Assembly (NCBI RefSeq): GCF_003026495.1
Contig: NZ_PYMA01000029.1
Span: 1-44,480 of the forward strand
Length of the DNA stretch: 44,480 bases
DNA from: Photobacterium sanctipauli
Lineage (GTDB): Bacteria > Pseudomonadota > Gammaproteobacteria > Enterobacterales > Vibrionaceae
Direction of reading: 5' to 3'
Shown here: positions 8,826-16,628 of the stretch, piece by piece
How the letters are laid out: every line of letters begins with the position of its first letter
Numbering within the stretch: the first letter of the stretch is position 1
Translations under genes and position numbers: made by a program
The notes under the pieces: generated by a model
Databases searched by the model: none
What the model saw: the letters and a program-made list of their open reading frames with translations, nothing else
What the model was told of the DNA's origin: nothing

Positions 8826-9320
8826 ATGAAAAAATCACCCCATCTTTCATCTCATGCCGAACATAAGCCTAAACAAGGCAATCACGCCAAACACGCCAAT
8901 GAAGAGTTTGGTATGTCTGAGACCCGCTTTTGGATCCAACGCCTAAGTAAAACAGCCATTCGTGCGCTGCATATTCTTGGTATTGCGGGCAGTGCTGGTG
9001 GTATTTTTTATGGGATTGAGCGGGAACTGTGGCTACATTGGTGGGTATTAGCCATGGTGACCGGGGTGATCATGACGGTGCTAGAAATAAAGCAATCGAA
9101 GCTGTGGCTAATCCAGCTTAAAGGGGTGTTAACCATGGTCAAGCTTGGCCTGATTAGCAGCTTCTTTTTCATTCCCCAGCACAAACCCGCGTTATTTATT
9201 ACCGTGTTGCTGATGTCGGTAGTGATAGCGCATGGGCCAGCTGGCTTGCGACACTATTCAATTTGGCATCGCCGACGCATAGATGAGAAAAAAGGTAAAA
9301 AGAAGCAAATGAATGGTTAA
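8826..9320 (+). CDS. Small inner-membrane protein of unknown function
   Basis: A 164-residue protein not assigned to a named family. The N-terminal 29 residues are polar and rich in His, Lys and Asn. Then come about four hydrophobic segments (roughly 44-62, 70-85, 97-115 and 122-140) and a strongly basic C-terminal tail ending in Lys/Arg repeats, which predicts cytoplasmic ends. No ribosome-binding site precedes the ATG at 8826. An alternative start at 8913 (MSETRFW) has AAGAG upstream and would remove the polar tail, so the true start is uncertain. A terminator follows directly. Confidence 0.7.
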   Translation: MKKSPHLSSHAEHKPKQGNHAKHANEEFGMSETRFWIQRLSKTAIRALHILGIAGSAGGIFYGIERELWLHWWVLAMVTGVIMTVLEIKQSKLWLIQLKGVLTMVKLGLISSFFFIPQHKPALFITVLLMSVVIAHGPAGLRHYSIWHRRRIDEKKGKKKQMNG

Positions 9321-9349
9321 AAAGTGCCATTCTCATTGGTACTTTCTTA
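9321..9349 (+). terminator. Terminator of the membrane-protein gene
   Basis: AAAGTGCCA (9321-9329) pairs with TGGTACTTT (9337-9345) with one G-T wobble, followed by CTTATT. It begins immediately after the stop codon. Confidence 0.65.
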
Positions 9350-9426
9350 TTACCTGCCTGAATCGCGCTACACTTTCTTAGTAATAAGCTATCTAAACCG
9401 TGTATGAATAGTCTCGGAGGAAGCCG

Positions 9427-9759
9427 ATGATAAGAAATATTCTAATGCTGATCACAACGGCAGTGATAACAACAGGTTGCTCAAAATCGGTTGATGAACG
9501 CGCCGATGAATATACCGAGGCCAGCTTTACCCTATGTGGCTCCAAAGTGCAGTCATACTCTCAAGGGGATGACGGCAAGATCCGTATCTTGTGTGAAAAC
9601 GATAGCTACTTTCTGGTGAAAGATCAGGCGTCATTGGCCTATATGCACGAACTTAACGGTGCATATTGTAAAGGGAAGGGTTTTTCCGCATTTCATGAGC
9701 GTAGCCGCTACTTCACCTTTACCTGCGAAGGCGATAGGAACTTCAATATTCCAAAATAG
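9427..9759 (+). CDS. Small lipoprotein of unknown function
   Basis: A 110-residue protein with a lipoprotein signal peptide: basic start, hydrophobic core, and a lipobox ITTGC that puts the lipidated Cys at residue 18. The mature part is about 92 residues and has four further cysteines (in TLCGSK, RILCEND, AYCKGK and FTCEGD), spaced as two likely disulfides in the periplasm. GGAGGA precedes the ATG, a strong ribosome-binding site. No known domain was recognised. Single gene, convergent with the WYL regulator across a shared hairpin. Confidence 0.8.
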   Translation: MIRNILMLITTAVITTGCSKSVDERADEYTEASFTLCGSKVQSYSQGDDGKIRILCENDSYFLVKDQASLAYMHELNGAYCKGKGFSAFHERSRYFTFTCEGDRNFNIPK

Positions 9760-9804
9760 AAGCTAAAGCCAACAGCAATTGAATTTATGTTAGAAAGATA
9801 AAAT

Positions 9805-9829
9805 GAAGGAGTGCGCAAGGCACTCCTTC
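9805..9829. terminator. Bidirectional terminator
   Basis: GAAGGAGTGC (9805-9814) and GCACTCCTTC (9820-9829) form a perfect 10-bp stem around a 5-nt loop between two convergent genes. The T-tract is imperfect on the plus strand. Confidence 0.7.
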
Positions 9830-9858
9830 ATGTACAAGTTTCTTTCGTGCCGTCGCCG

Positions 9859-10788
9859 TTAAGGGGCCTTATAGCCAGGCGCAAGCATGGCGCTGGTTAC
9901 TTGGTACAAGGCTTGTGGGTTGCCAAGCGCCAGCTGATAGCCAACATACTCATGAAGCTTACCGTCTTCACTGCAGTCCACTTCCCACTTTCTCAGTAAG
10001 TAGCCAGCAAGCGCCGCACGTACTTCCACTGCAACCATGCCATTTTTCATCTCGTAATCGAGTTCGATAGCCTTTGGGTTTTCTTGCTTAGGGTGGGGGA
10101 TGAGCTCAAGCTCAATGTATTTTTGCCACTGGCGATCGGCCTCGATGCTTTCATGGTTAGACAGCACATCATCTTCAAGCAATACCGCAGACTCGATACG
10201 GTTACACACCACATCCATGAACTGGTTATTTTTGCGATCGAATGAGCGTACATGCCAGCGGTTACCTGAATCGACAAGGCTGTGAGGCGCTATAACACGT
10301 TTTCCTTTACCGCTTGATGTCGAGACATATTCGATTTCAATCAACTTGTTGCGGTAAATCGCTTCGCAAAGCACCGCCATAATTGGCGTTTTAGGCACGG
10401 TTAACGAATCTGGCGACTCACAGTTAATTGGGAAGTCATGGTGTCCGGCAAATCCGTCACCGTAACCCAGCGAAATAGTAGCAAGGGTTTTCTTCAGATC
10501 AAGCGTGAACAGCGGGGAAAAGCCAGGCTGCTTATAGTACTTCTTTGAGCGCATATCTAACTTGAGGTTGTCAGGCGCGAGCTCTTTATAAAGCGCAAGA
10601 TCTCGGGTAGTGGCTGCATGACCGACAGCAAAACGATCGATCAAATCCTTTCGAGTTAGCTCGCCAAAAAAATACAGGGCGAAATCAATGAAAGCCAGGC
10701 GTTCGCGCTGCGCCGAGCCAATAGCATCCAACTTTTGCTTAACCTCTGCCGAAAGGGCAGATGCATGATCATCGTGGTGTAGAGTCAT
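9859..10788 (-). CDS. WYL-domain transcriptional regulator (BrxR/CapW-like layout)
   Basis: A 309-residue regulator. A winged helix-turn-helix lies at about 28-75 (FFGELTRKDLIDRFAVGHAA, then a segment with TTRDLALYKELAP). The WYL domain is at about 135-205 (IEIEYVS, IAPHSLVDSGNRWHVRSFD, FMDVVCNRIES), and a C-terminal WCX-type extension follows. This order and length match WYL repressors that often control phage-defence islands (BrxR of BREX, CapW of CBASS). Here no BREX or CBASS gene is visible; the nearest candidate target is the methyltransferase-HNH gene about 1.1 kb away. WYL domains bind nucleic acids or nucleotides as signals. A housekeeping DNA-damage or metabolic role is equally possible. 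Confidence 0.82.
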   Translation of the reverse strand: MTLHHDDHASALSAEVKQKLDAIGSAQRERLAFIDFALYFFGELTRKDLIDRFAVGHAATTRDLALYKELAPDNLKLDMRSKKYYKQPGFSPLFTLDLKKTLATISLGYGDGFAGHHDFPINCESPDSLTVPKTPIMAVLCEAIYRNKLIEIEYVSTSSGKGKRVIAPHSLVDSGNRWHVRSFDRKNNQFMDVVCNRIESAVLLEDDVLSNHESIEADRQWQKYIELELIPHPKQENPKAIELDYEMKNGMVAVEVRAALAGYLLRKWEVDCSEDGKLHEYVGYQLALGNPQALYQVTSAMLAPGYKAP

Positions 10789-10941
10789 GGTTATTTATCC
10801 AGTATATCTGTTGGCTACTACTATATACCGATAATCAGTAGATGCAAGTTATTCATTTGGCATCAAAGGGTAAGCAATATCGATCTATTGATATTACGCT
10901 AAATCAAATCTAATACTGATTAAATTAACAGGTTTACGTAA

Positions 10942-10978
10942 TCATAAAGAGTAGATATCATAATTCTACTCTTTATGA
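10942..10978. other. Perfect 14-bp inverted repeat
   Basis: TCATAAAGAGTAGA (10942-10955) and TCTACTCTTTATGA (10965-10978) are exact reverse complements around a 9-nt AT-rich loop. There is no T-tract on either side, so it is not a standard terminator. The right arm contains the start codon of the small frame at 10975. It could be a dimeric operator or an RNA hairpin controlling that frame. Confidence 0.65.
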
Positions 10979-11151
10979 GTATATTGATTGATGTTTATGA
11001 TGTGGATCGGTTGAGTGCTTATGAAATGTTGAGTGGTTGGTTTGAAGTCTATGTGGTGTGGAGTGAAACCGAATACTCAAAAGGGTTGCCGCTGAGCCGG
11101 ATGATAAACCATCAAAGAGAGCAAAAAATTACTAGTGAAATTTTGAGCTAG
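10975..11151 (+). CDS. Possible small protein of 58 residues
   Basis: An uninterrupted frame from ATG 10975 to TAG 11149-11151. It starts MSILIDVYDVDRLSAYEM and contains three Trp, a mixed charged middle and a basic/polar tail (MINHQREQKITSEILS). No Shine-Dalgarno sequence precedes it, and the start codon lies in the right arm of a 14-bp hairpin, so translation would be structure-dependent if it occurs. A frame of this length can arise by chance. No family was recognised. Confidence 0.3.
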   Translation: MSILIDVYDVDRLSAYEMLSGWFEVYVVWSETEYSKGLPLSRMINHQREQKITSEILS

Positions 11152-11235
11152 ATATGCAAAATATAGCTTCTATTAATACTTCGACACATTTATAAAGTTG
11201 TGCGAATGTTTTGGTGGCGATGATTAGTAAGTGGA

Positions 11236-11763
11236 ATGGATTTACCAGTGATGATGAATAATAAAAAATTAAAACAAGCATTTGCTGCATTGTCTCAAGG
11301 TACGGTATGTCTGGATGAACATCTACGACAAGGCGTACTCGTGTATATTGAAGGCTTGCTGATCGGCCAAGGGATCGAGCGCGATCGCTACCTTGATATC
11401 GAGGATCTTACTTGCCAATTCCCTTATGTTCGAATGAGCTCCATCCTGCCAATCGACTTCTTTGGCCTGAACGAAAACCCAAATAATTGTCGCCCTTGCC
11501 GTGACGAATCCTTCAAGCCTATCTCGCTGAAAGTGTGCAGTGTAAGCTTCGACGAGCACAACTGTATTCAATACGACTGGCACAACCTACAAAACTTCCG
11601 CGCCGAAGATATTATCGAAGCCATTCATGCCCTTATTGACCTGCTGAACAACCCTGACTACTTCGCACCTTGCGTGATGTGTGATGAAGTTAGGCCAAGC
11701 AACTACCTTGATAAAGATAATGTTTGCGAGTGCTGCTCGGAGAAGCTGCTGGGGGCGGCTTGA
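11236..11763 (+). CDS. Uncharacterised zinc-ribbon protein
   Basis: A 175-residue cytoplasmic protein without a recognised family. Two Cys clusters stand out: C85-x-x-C88 in the middle (NCRPCRD), and a C-terminal pair C146-x-x-C149 with C164-x-C166-C167 (APCVMCDEV, NVCECC), which looks like a treble-clef or zinc-ribbon knuckle. An amphipathic stretch, FRAEDIIEAIHALIDLL (about 121-137), separates them. Start ATG 11236 has GTGGA upstream; two further in-frame ATGs at 11251 and 11254 are alternatives. It lies between the WYL regulator and the methyltransferase-HNH gene, but the latter has its own promoter-like sequence, so an operon is doubtful. Confidence 0.72.
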   Translation: MDLPVMMNNKKLKQAFAALSQGTVCLDEHLRQGVLVYIEGLLIGQGIERDRYLDIEDLTCQFPYVRMSSILPIDFFGLNENPNNCRPCRDESFKPISLKVCSVSFDEHNCIQYDWHNLQNFRAEDIIEAIHALIDLLNNPDYFAPCVMCDEVRPSNYLDKDNVCECCSEKLLGAA

Positions 11764-11838
11764 TTGTTTTTCTTTATATCAAAGCGTATAAAGTCAATAA
11801 CTACAGCAAGTTAGTGAACAGATTCCGTCGTAATAGGA

Positions 11839-11844
11839 TATAAT
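11839..11844 (+). promoter_or_regulatory. -10 box of the methyltransferase-HNH gene
   Basis: A perfect TATAAT 30 bp upstream of the start at 11875, with no clear -35. The implied leader is only about 20-25 nt, which fits the lack of a recognisable ribosome-binding site. Confidence 0.45.
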
Positions 11845-11874
11845 GTTGTTTATCCATAACACGATGAACATGCC

Positions 11875-13596
11875 ATGAGCCAATCCATTCAATTCTATAA
11901 TGATAACGCGCAGCAAATGGCTGATAGCTACCTTTCCCTGTCTTTTGAGCATGTTCATGCTAGCTGGAAAGCCTATTGGCCTGTAGCCACTGAAGGCGAG
12001 CAGGCGCAGGTACTTGATATAGGTGCTGGTAGCGGCCGTGATGCTAAATGGTTTCATCAGCAAGGCTGTGAGGTTTATGCAATAGAACCGGCTGATGCGT
12101 TGCGCGAGTTAGGAAAGCAGCATCTTCCACATGCGACTTGGCTAGAAGATACGCTACCTGAGTTAAAAAAGGTGGTGAGTCTTGGCATTCGCTTTGACCT
12201 TATTCTGGTATCTGCTGTTTGGATGCACATCCCCCCGTCAGAACGTAAGCGCGCTTTTCGTAAGTTGGCGAACTTGTTATCGCCAAATGGAAAGTTGGTT
12301 ATTTCTCTAAGGCACGGTTGTTTTCATGATAAACGCATTGCTCATGATGTCTCTGTAGAAGAGCTCGAGCAATTAGCTAAAGATCATGCCCTTCAAGTGT
12401 GTTTAAAAACGGATCTTGATAATGATGAAATGGGGCGAGACGAAGTTAAGTGGCAAACCGTTGTGCTTAACTTGCCTGATGATGGAACTGGTGACCTGAC
12501 AAAAGTTCGCCATATCATTGTTAACGATAGTAAGTCAGCGACCTATAAACTCGCGCTACTCAGAACATTGCTGAGAGTTGCCGATGCACACCCAGGCGCA
12601 GTTCTCGATAGAGCCGATGGCAAGGTTGCTTTACCTCAAGGCTTGGTTGCACTTTATTGGGTTCGACAATTTAAGCGCCTCATCGATATAGAAATTGATG
12701 GTACTTTTGGTATTCAGCAAAACAGCAATACCAGTAAAGGGCTGGGGTTTGTTAAAGATGATGGTTGGCGAAAGCTTGTTCACCTTTCGGCTGATGATTT
12801 AGCGATTGGCTCATTCTTTAGTGGGGATGAAGCGAAGGCGTTGCAAAAAACCATAAAAGATACACTTACTACGATCAAGCAAGGGCCTGTAACTTTTATT
12901 TATCAAGGTAATAAAGATAACAAGCTTTTTGCAATGTATCCGCCTACCAAAAGACGAGCCCAATGCGAATCGTTGTTTATTGATAGCGAATTTTTGAGCA
13001 GCTTCGGTACTTTCGTTTTAGATGAAAGTTTATGGGACTGCCTACGCTTATATAGCAGTTGGATTGAACCATTGGTGGTGAACCAGTGGGTACTCGAGAT
13101 GCAACGATTCGAAACTAACCGACAGCGTAATATTGGATTGCAAACCTATCACGATTGCCTCATTTGGATCGATAAAGATCATGATACTCGAGAAGTTCGT
13201 AAGAAGGTGGAAGCAATGCGCCAATGCGGTACTGAAATTCATAGTGTCTGGAGTGGGGCGAAGCTCCGTGATCAGTTCCATGTTGATCACTGCTTGCCGT
13301 TTGCCTATTGGCCTAACAATGATCGTTGGAACCTATTGCCCACCACAGCAAAAGAAAATCTGAATAAGAAAGATCGGTTACCTAAAACCCAAAGGCTCGT
13401 TGACTCGCGTGATCGCATTATTGAATGGTGGAAACTTGCTTGGCAATCTGATGTTGAGCAAACCCGTTTCTTTGATGAGGCGGTACTATCATTGCCGAAT
13501 TTGCCTCCGCAGTGCCGTAACTTTGATGACGTCTTTGAAGCTATGGGGCTTCAAGTGAAAGGGGTTAAGAGCCGGTTATTGGTTAATGAGTGGTGA
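11875..13596 (+). CDS. SAM-dependent methyltransferase fused to an HNH endonuclease
   Basis: A 573-residue two-enzyme fusion. Residues 1-200 are a class I methyltransferase: motif I VLDIGAGSGRD (46-56), the acidic end of strand 2 in AIEPAD (69-74), and post-I/IV region LVSAVWMHIPPSER (111-124). It lacks the (D/N/S)PP(Y/F) motif of DNA amino-methyltransferases, so the methyl acceptor is probably not a DNA base. Residues about 205-410 form an uncharacterised domain starting VRHIIVNDSKSATYKLALLR. Residues about 465-505 are an HNH nuclease: FHVDHCLPF with His469, Asp471 and His472, then NLLPTTAKENLNKKDR with the metal-site Asn/Lys. Upstream in-frame TAA excludes a longer N-terminus. The combination suggests a self-contained defence or toxin-type protein, which is inference. 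Confidence 0.85.
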   Translation: MSQSIQFYNDNAQQMADSYLSLSFEHVHASWKAYWPVATEGEQAQVLDIGAGSGRDAKWFHQQGCEVYAIEPADALRELGKQHLPHATWLEDTLPELKKVVSLGIRFDLILVSAVWMHIPPSERKRAFRKLANLLSPNGKLVISLRHGCFHDKRIAHDVSVEELEQLAKDHALQVCLKTDLDNDEMGRDEVKWQTVVLNLPDDGTGDLTKVRHIIVNDSKSATYKLALLRTLLRVADAHPGAVLDRADGKVALPQGLVALYWVRQFKRLIDIEIDGTFGIQQNSNTSKGLGFVKDDGWRKLVHLSADDLAIGSFFSGDEAKALQKTIKDTLTTIKQGPVTFIYQGNKDNKLFAMYPPTKRRAQCESLFIDSEFLSSFGTFVLDESLWDCLRLYSSWIEPLVVNQWVLEMQRFETNRQRNIGLQTYHDCLIWIDKDHDTREVRKKVEAMRQCGTEIHSVWSGAKLRDQFHVDHCLPFAYWPNNDRWNLLPTTAKENLNKKDRLPKTQRLVDSRDRIIEWWKLAWQSDVEQTRFFDEAVLSLPNLPPQCRNFDDVFEAMGLQVKGVKSRLLVNEW

Positions 13597-13748
13597 TGTC
13601 TACCTTGAAATAGCTTGGGTATAAATGACTTATCTGCTTACAAAAATGGGGGTGATTCGATAGAAGGATTTAGGGTATCAATAAGACTCAGTGTTTTTGA
13701 ATGTTAGCAATATAAATGGATTAATTGCATTAAGAACAAGGAGTAGTC

Positions 13749-14285
13749 ATGAACCTGAAGCATGGATGTTTTACCGCCTCTCTAATTGGTATTACCGCAT
13801 TATTGTTCTCAACTTCCGCAGTATCGAGTGAGTTTGGTTATGCCTGTGATGATAGTGCCGTAAAGGCAGTTATAGGGCAGAAGGAGCAGTTCTATTCAAA
13901 CAAGGCCAACCTCAGTTTCCGCTCCCGCATTGATACCGGTGCCACCCGGACATCCCTTCACGCTATCAATATTGAAATTGAAGACTTCTCGCCCGAGCCA
14001 GATGAAAACGTTGGCAAGATGGTTAATTTCATTACCGCCAATGAGCAAGGGGAAACGGTGCATATGCGCTCAAGAATCACCCATGTTCGTCAAATTCAAA
14101 ACTCTTTGGGGGCCGAGCTTCGATATAGCATTGAAATGGACTTTCATCTGGACGGTCAGGAGCATGTGGTGGAAACAAACTTGAAAGATCGTAGCCTCAT
14201 GGCAGACAAGCTTCTGGTTGGGCGAAATATCTTAGCGTGCAACTACTTGGTCGATGTATCAAAGCCGAGTGTACTGGGGATATAG
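13749..14285 (+). CDS. Retropepsin-like aspartic protease / 'ATP-dependent zinc protease' family, exported
   Basis: A 178-residue protein with a signal peptide (hydrophobic core about 10-22, likely cleavage after SAVSS). The mature domain has the family signature RIDTGATRTSLHA with Asp62-Thr-Gly-Ala, the catalytic D-T-G-A of retropepsin-type proteases, and the C-terminal LLVGRNIL stretch that closes the fold. This is the Pfam Zn_protease (RimK-associated) group, named for a zinc enzyme although the motif is aspartic. No ATPase or RimK gene is adjacent. Preceded by AAGGAG. A strong terminator follows. The biological substrate is unknown. Confidence 0.82.
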   Translation: MNLKHGCFTASLIGITALLFSTSAVSSEFGYACDDSAVKAVIGQKEQFYSNKANLSFRSRIDTGATRTSLHAINIEIEDFSPEPDENVGKMVNFITANEQGETVHMRSRITHVRQIQNSLGAELRYSIEMDFHLDGQEHVVETNLKDRSLMADKLLVGRNILACNYLVDVSKPSVLGI

Positions 14286-14334
14286 AGCAGGATACCTGCG
14301 CTGGGGTTTAGGTCGTTAAATCTATTAAGAATTA

Positions 14335-14378
14335 ACAGCACGCAATGTCTATACGCTCGAATGCGTGCTGTATTTTTT
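14335..14378 (+). terminator. Strong intrinsic terminator
   Basis: ACAGCACGCA (14335-14344) pairs with TGCGTGCTGT (14362-14371), followed by ATTTTTT. It ends the protease gene and lies before the convergent pepE stop codon. Confidence 0.85.
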
Positions 14379-14406
14379 ACGCGATTACATCAACATCGAG
14401 TTGTTA

Positions 14407-15138
14407 TTAGCAATCTAGCGACAGCAGTTCAGTCACGTCAGAACCGGCTTCAATGATTTTACGTTCTTGGTTGAGCTTGAACCAGTGCATTGGCTTGTCG
14501 TTAGCTGCTTGGTAAGTCATCTTGTCGCCAGAAACGGCTAACCATGAGCCTTCAGGAATTCCAAGAACCGACTGGTGTGGGTTAACAATCAAGAACTCTT
14601 CGATACGCTCATCGCGGGTTTCACCCATGTGGCCTTCAATGGTGGCATCAATGTAGTGAGCGTTGATCTGGAAAGGGACAAAGCTGAGTGATGGGGTAAT
14701 GGCCGCGCTCACAATGCACATATCGTTAGTCGTGCGGATGGTAGGTGCGCTAATCACGGTACCTGCGCTCCAGCCGATGTAAGGAACGCCAAGCTTAGCT
14801 ACTGCGTGCTGGATCGGGCCAATTAAGCCAAGATCATGCAGGGTTTTGTTCAACACCCATGTGTTACCACCGCTAACCACAATGGCGTCGGCGTCGCGGA
14901 TCGCTTTAACTGGATCGTCGGCTGTGTGTAGTCCTGTCACCGATACATCGAGGTGGCTCAAGCTGTCTGCAACCATCGCAGTACGATCATCATGGCTACT
15001 GCGGATCACCGCATACGGAATAACCACAACATTCTTCACTTTTTTGCGATTAAATACTTCAGTAATCGCCGGTAGAGCGAACTCCATGACTTTGGTGTTG
15101 CCTGCAACTTTACCGTTGCTCAGTAGTAAGAGATCCAT
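14407..15138 (-). CDS. pepE: Peptidase E (alpha-aspartyl dipeptidase)
   Basis: A 243-residue cytoplasmic serine peptidase of family S51 (E. coli PepE has 229). It hydrolyses N-terminal aspartyl dipeptides. The nucleophile elbow is GWSAGTV with Ser124, after the conserved VSGGNTW stretch (88-94). The catalytic His lies in QINAHYID (His161), followed by the GHMGETRDERI segment typical of PepE. The fold is class-I glutamine-amidotransferase-like. Single gene between two terminator regions. The E. coli GWSAG-A-N is GWSAG-T-V here, a mild deviation next to the active site. Confidence 0.93.
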   Translation of the reverse strand: MDLLLLSNGKVAGNTKVMEFALPAITEVFNRKKVKNVVVIPYAVIRSSHDDRTAMVADSLSHLDVSVTGLHTADDPVKAIRDADAIVVSGGNTWVLNKTLHDLGLIGPIQHAVAKLGVPYIGWSAGTVISAPTIRTTNDMCIVSAAITPSLSFVPFQINAHYIDATIEGHMGETRDERIEEFLIVNPHQSVLGIPEGSWLAVSGDKMTYQAANDKPMHWFKLNQERKIIEAGSDVTELLSLDC

Positions 15139-15238
15139 CTTATATTCTCTGTTTGTATGAAAGAGAATAAATGATAATGCATCTTGTTAATTATAATGTT
15201 GAGGCGTAGCACAAAATTCTCATTGTGCGCCCAGGTAA

Positions 15239-15433
15239 TTACTTCGATACTTGGGGAGCAGCAAATGCTTGTTCAAGCTGAAGTTGTGCTACTTCTAGTT
15301 GCTCTAGCAACGTAGAAACAACCGGGTAGTCGCCTTCCATGATCGCGGTGCGAATTTGCGCTTGGTACTGCTTTACACGCTCGATATGCTGTCGGTTTTG
15401 AAAGATGTGACGTAAGCTGTTTGCCTGATCCAT
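15239..15433 (-). CDS. Small helical protein of unknown function (64 residues)
   Basis: A predicted all-helical, charged, soluble protein. The chosen start is the ATG at 15431-15433 (MDQANSLRHIFQNRQ), which has AAGG nine bases upstream. The longer in-frame extension to 15502 lacks a ribosome-binding site and has a different, unconserved-looking composition. The middle (IERVKQYQAQIRTAIMEGDY) and the end (LLEQLEVAQLQLEQAF) have heptad-like Leu and Gln spacing suggesting a helical hairpin or coiled coil. Family not recognised. It lies between pepE and the FolD paralogue, divergent from the latter. Confidence 0.65.
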   Translation of the reverse strand: MDQANSLRHIFQNRQHIERVKQYQAQIRTAIMEGDYPVVSTLLEQLEVAQLQLEQAFAAPQVSK

Positions 15434-15703
15434 AATATTGACCTTGGTTATGTTATGCCTGGTAGGTATTAAAGCAGCTGTTTGGACCAGTTTCTTTAGC
15501 ATAATGACAATTCTTTGTAAAATCTTGCTTTGCTATGGTCAGATTGGTTGCATAAAATTTTGCAAATAGTGCAGCTTTATTCTTTCTCATAGATGTTGTT
15601 TGAGTGAAATGTGAGCTACGGCACAATTTTCTTGCTCTAGCGCAAAGTTCTGCTAAATTCCCTTGGCTATAAGGGGTTATCAGCCACAACCGGATTAGAC
15701 GCA

Positions 15704-16516
15704 ATGAAATCAGTAATTAACACTATTTACGAAGCCAAGTTGGCTGAGTTGAAAGAGAAAGTCACCACACTAGGTACACCGGTTAGGCTGACTATCGTCA
15801 CTGTGGGTGATGATCCAGCGAGCAAGGTATATGTTCGTAATAAAATTCGCTTGTTTGATGAGTTGGGCTTGGAGTGTAACCACCTGACATTGGACGAAGC
15901 AGGCACCACCCAAACCGATCTTGATACTTTGGCTGATAATGCCGATCACCCAATCTTGTTCCAGCTTCCTTTGCCAAACGGTTTGGTTGCGCCAGATCTA
16001 CCCGCTGCAATCGATGTGGATGGTTTTGGCTCAGAAACACTGGGTCAGCTGGTTCTTGGCCAGAATGCCATTCTTCCTTGTACTGTTCAGGCAACGATCG
16101 ACATTATCTCTGCCCATTGTGGTGAGTTTAACTTTGCCGGCCTGAAGGTTGCTGTAGTAGGGCGCAGTAATATCGTTGGTAAACCATTGGCTATTGAGCT
16201 GATTAATCGCCAAAGTACAGTCTCTAGCTTTAACAGCCGCTCAGACTTAGCAGCGGTAAGTTGGGCGCAGTTTGACGTTATCGTTGTTGCCACTGGCTCA
16301 CACGGTATTCTTGATAACAGCCAATTCATTGAAGGTCAGCTGATCATCGATGTGGGTATCAACCGTGTTGACGGTAAGCTGGTGGGTGATATCAAACACC
16401 ACGATGGTATCCTTTCACCCGCCGCAATTACGCCTGTTCCAGGCGGTGTTGGACGTCTGACTTGCTTGCACGTATTGGGTAACGCAATCAAATTGGTTGA
16501 GTCTTCGACAAAGTAA
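15704..16516 (+). CDS. Divergent FolD paralogue (methylene-THF dehydrogenase/cyclohydrolase family)
   Basis: A 270-residue protein of the FolD family, which interconverts methylene-, methenyl- and formyl-tetrahydrofolate with NADP(H). Catalytic positions are kept: Tyr43 and Lys47 in YVRNK, Gln87 in FQLPLP and Asp104 in IDVDGF. The Rossmann loop GRSNIVGKP (153-161) and the NADP-contacting NSRS (177-180) are present, as is PVPGGVG (244-250). Several family-invariant positions differ: CTP-x-G is CTVQA (126-130), PGGVGP-(M/F)-T is PGGVGRLT, and KDVDG is IDVDG. It is also shorter than the usual 285-290. Probably an accessory FolD with altered kinetics or substrate, not the only copy in the genome. 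Its own terminator follows. Confidence 0.85.
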   Translation: MKSVINTIYEAKLAELKEKVTTLGTPVRLTIVTVGDDPASKVYVRNKIRLFDELGLECNHLTLDEAGTTQTDLDTLADNADHPILFQLPLPNGLVAPDLPAAIDVDGFGSETLGQLVLGQNAILPCTVQATIDIISAHCGEFNFAGLKVAVVGRSNIVGKPLAIELINRQSTVSSFNSRSDLAAVSWAQFDVIVVATGSHGILDNSQFIEGQLIIDVGINRVDGKLVGDIKHHDGILSPAAITPVPGGVGRLTCLHVLGNAIKLVESSTK

Positions 16517-16559
16517 TAATTATGCACTAGGCATCAATTGTTCAATGTTCTAAATAGTT

Positions 16560-16590
16560 ACGCCCCGCAAGGATATGCGGGGCGTTTTTT
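16560..16590. terminator. Strong intrinsic terminator
   Basis: ACGCCCCGCA (16560-16569) pairs with TGCGGGGCGT (16576-16585) and is followed by TTTTT. It serves the FolD paralogue and perhaps also the convergent transporter gene, whose stop is 45 bp away. Confidence 0.88.
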
Positions 16591-16628
16591 ATCGATGAAT
16601 TAAATCATCCGAAGATCAAGCACCAAAC

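Larger units (their letters stand above)
10789..11235. other. Intergenic region between the WYL regulator and the zinc-ribbon gene
   Basis: 447 bp. Next to the WYL start there is a weak dyad (CTACT at 10815-10819, AGTAG at 10837-10841) that could be an operator. A strong 14-bp hairpin lies at 10942-10978 and a 58-codon open frame at 10975-11151; both are listed separately. Confidence 0.5.

Noticed and set aside
11050..11115. Stretch with GAGCCGG and TAAACCAT that recalls part of a c-di-GMP (GEMM) riboswitch
   Set aside because: The invariant CACGCA and GACGCAAAGCC blocks are missing, and the stretch lies inside a continuous 58-codon frame.
15453..15704. 83-codon open frame opposite the FolD promoter
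   Set aside because: Composition unlike a protein, no ribosome-binding site, and it overlaps the better-supported 64-residue gene's upstream region.
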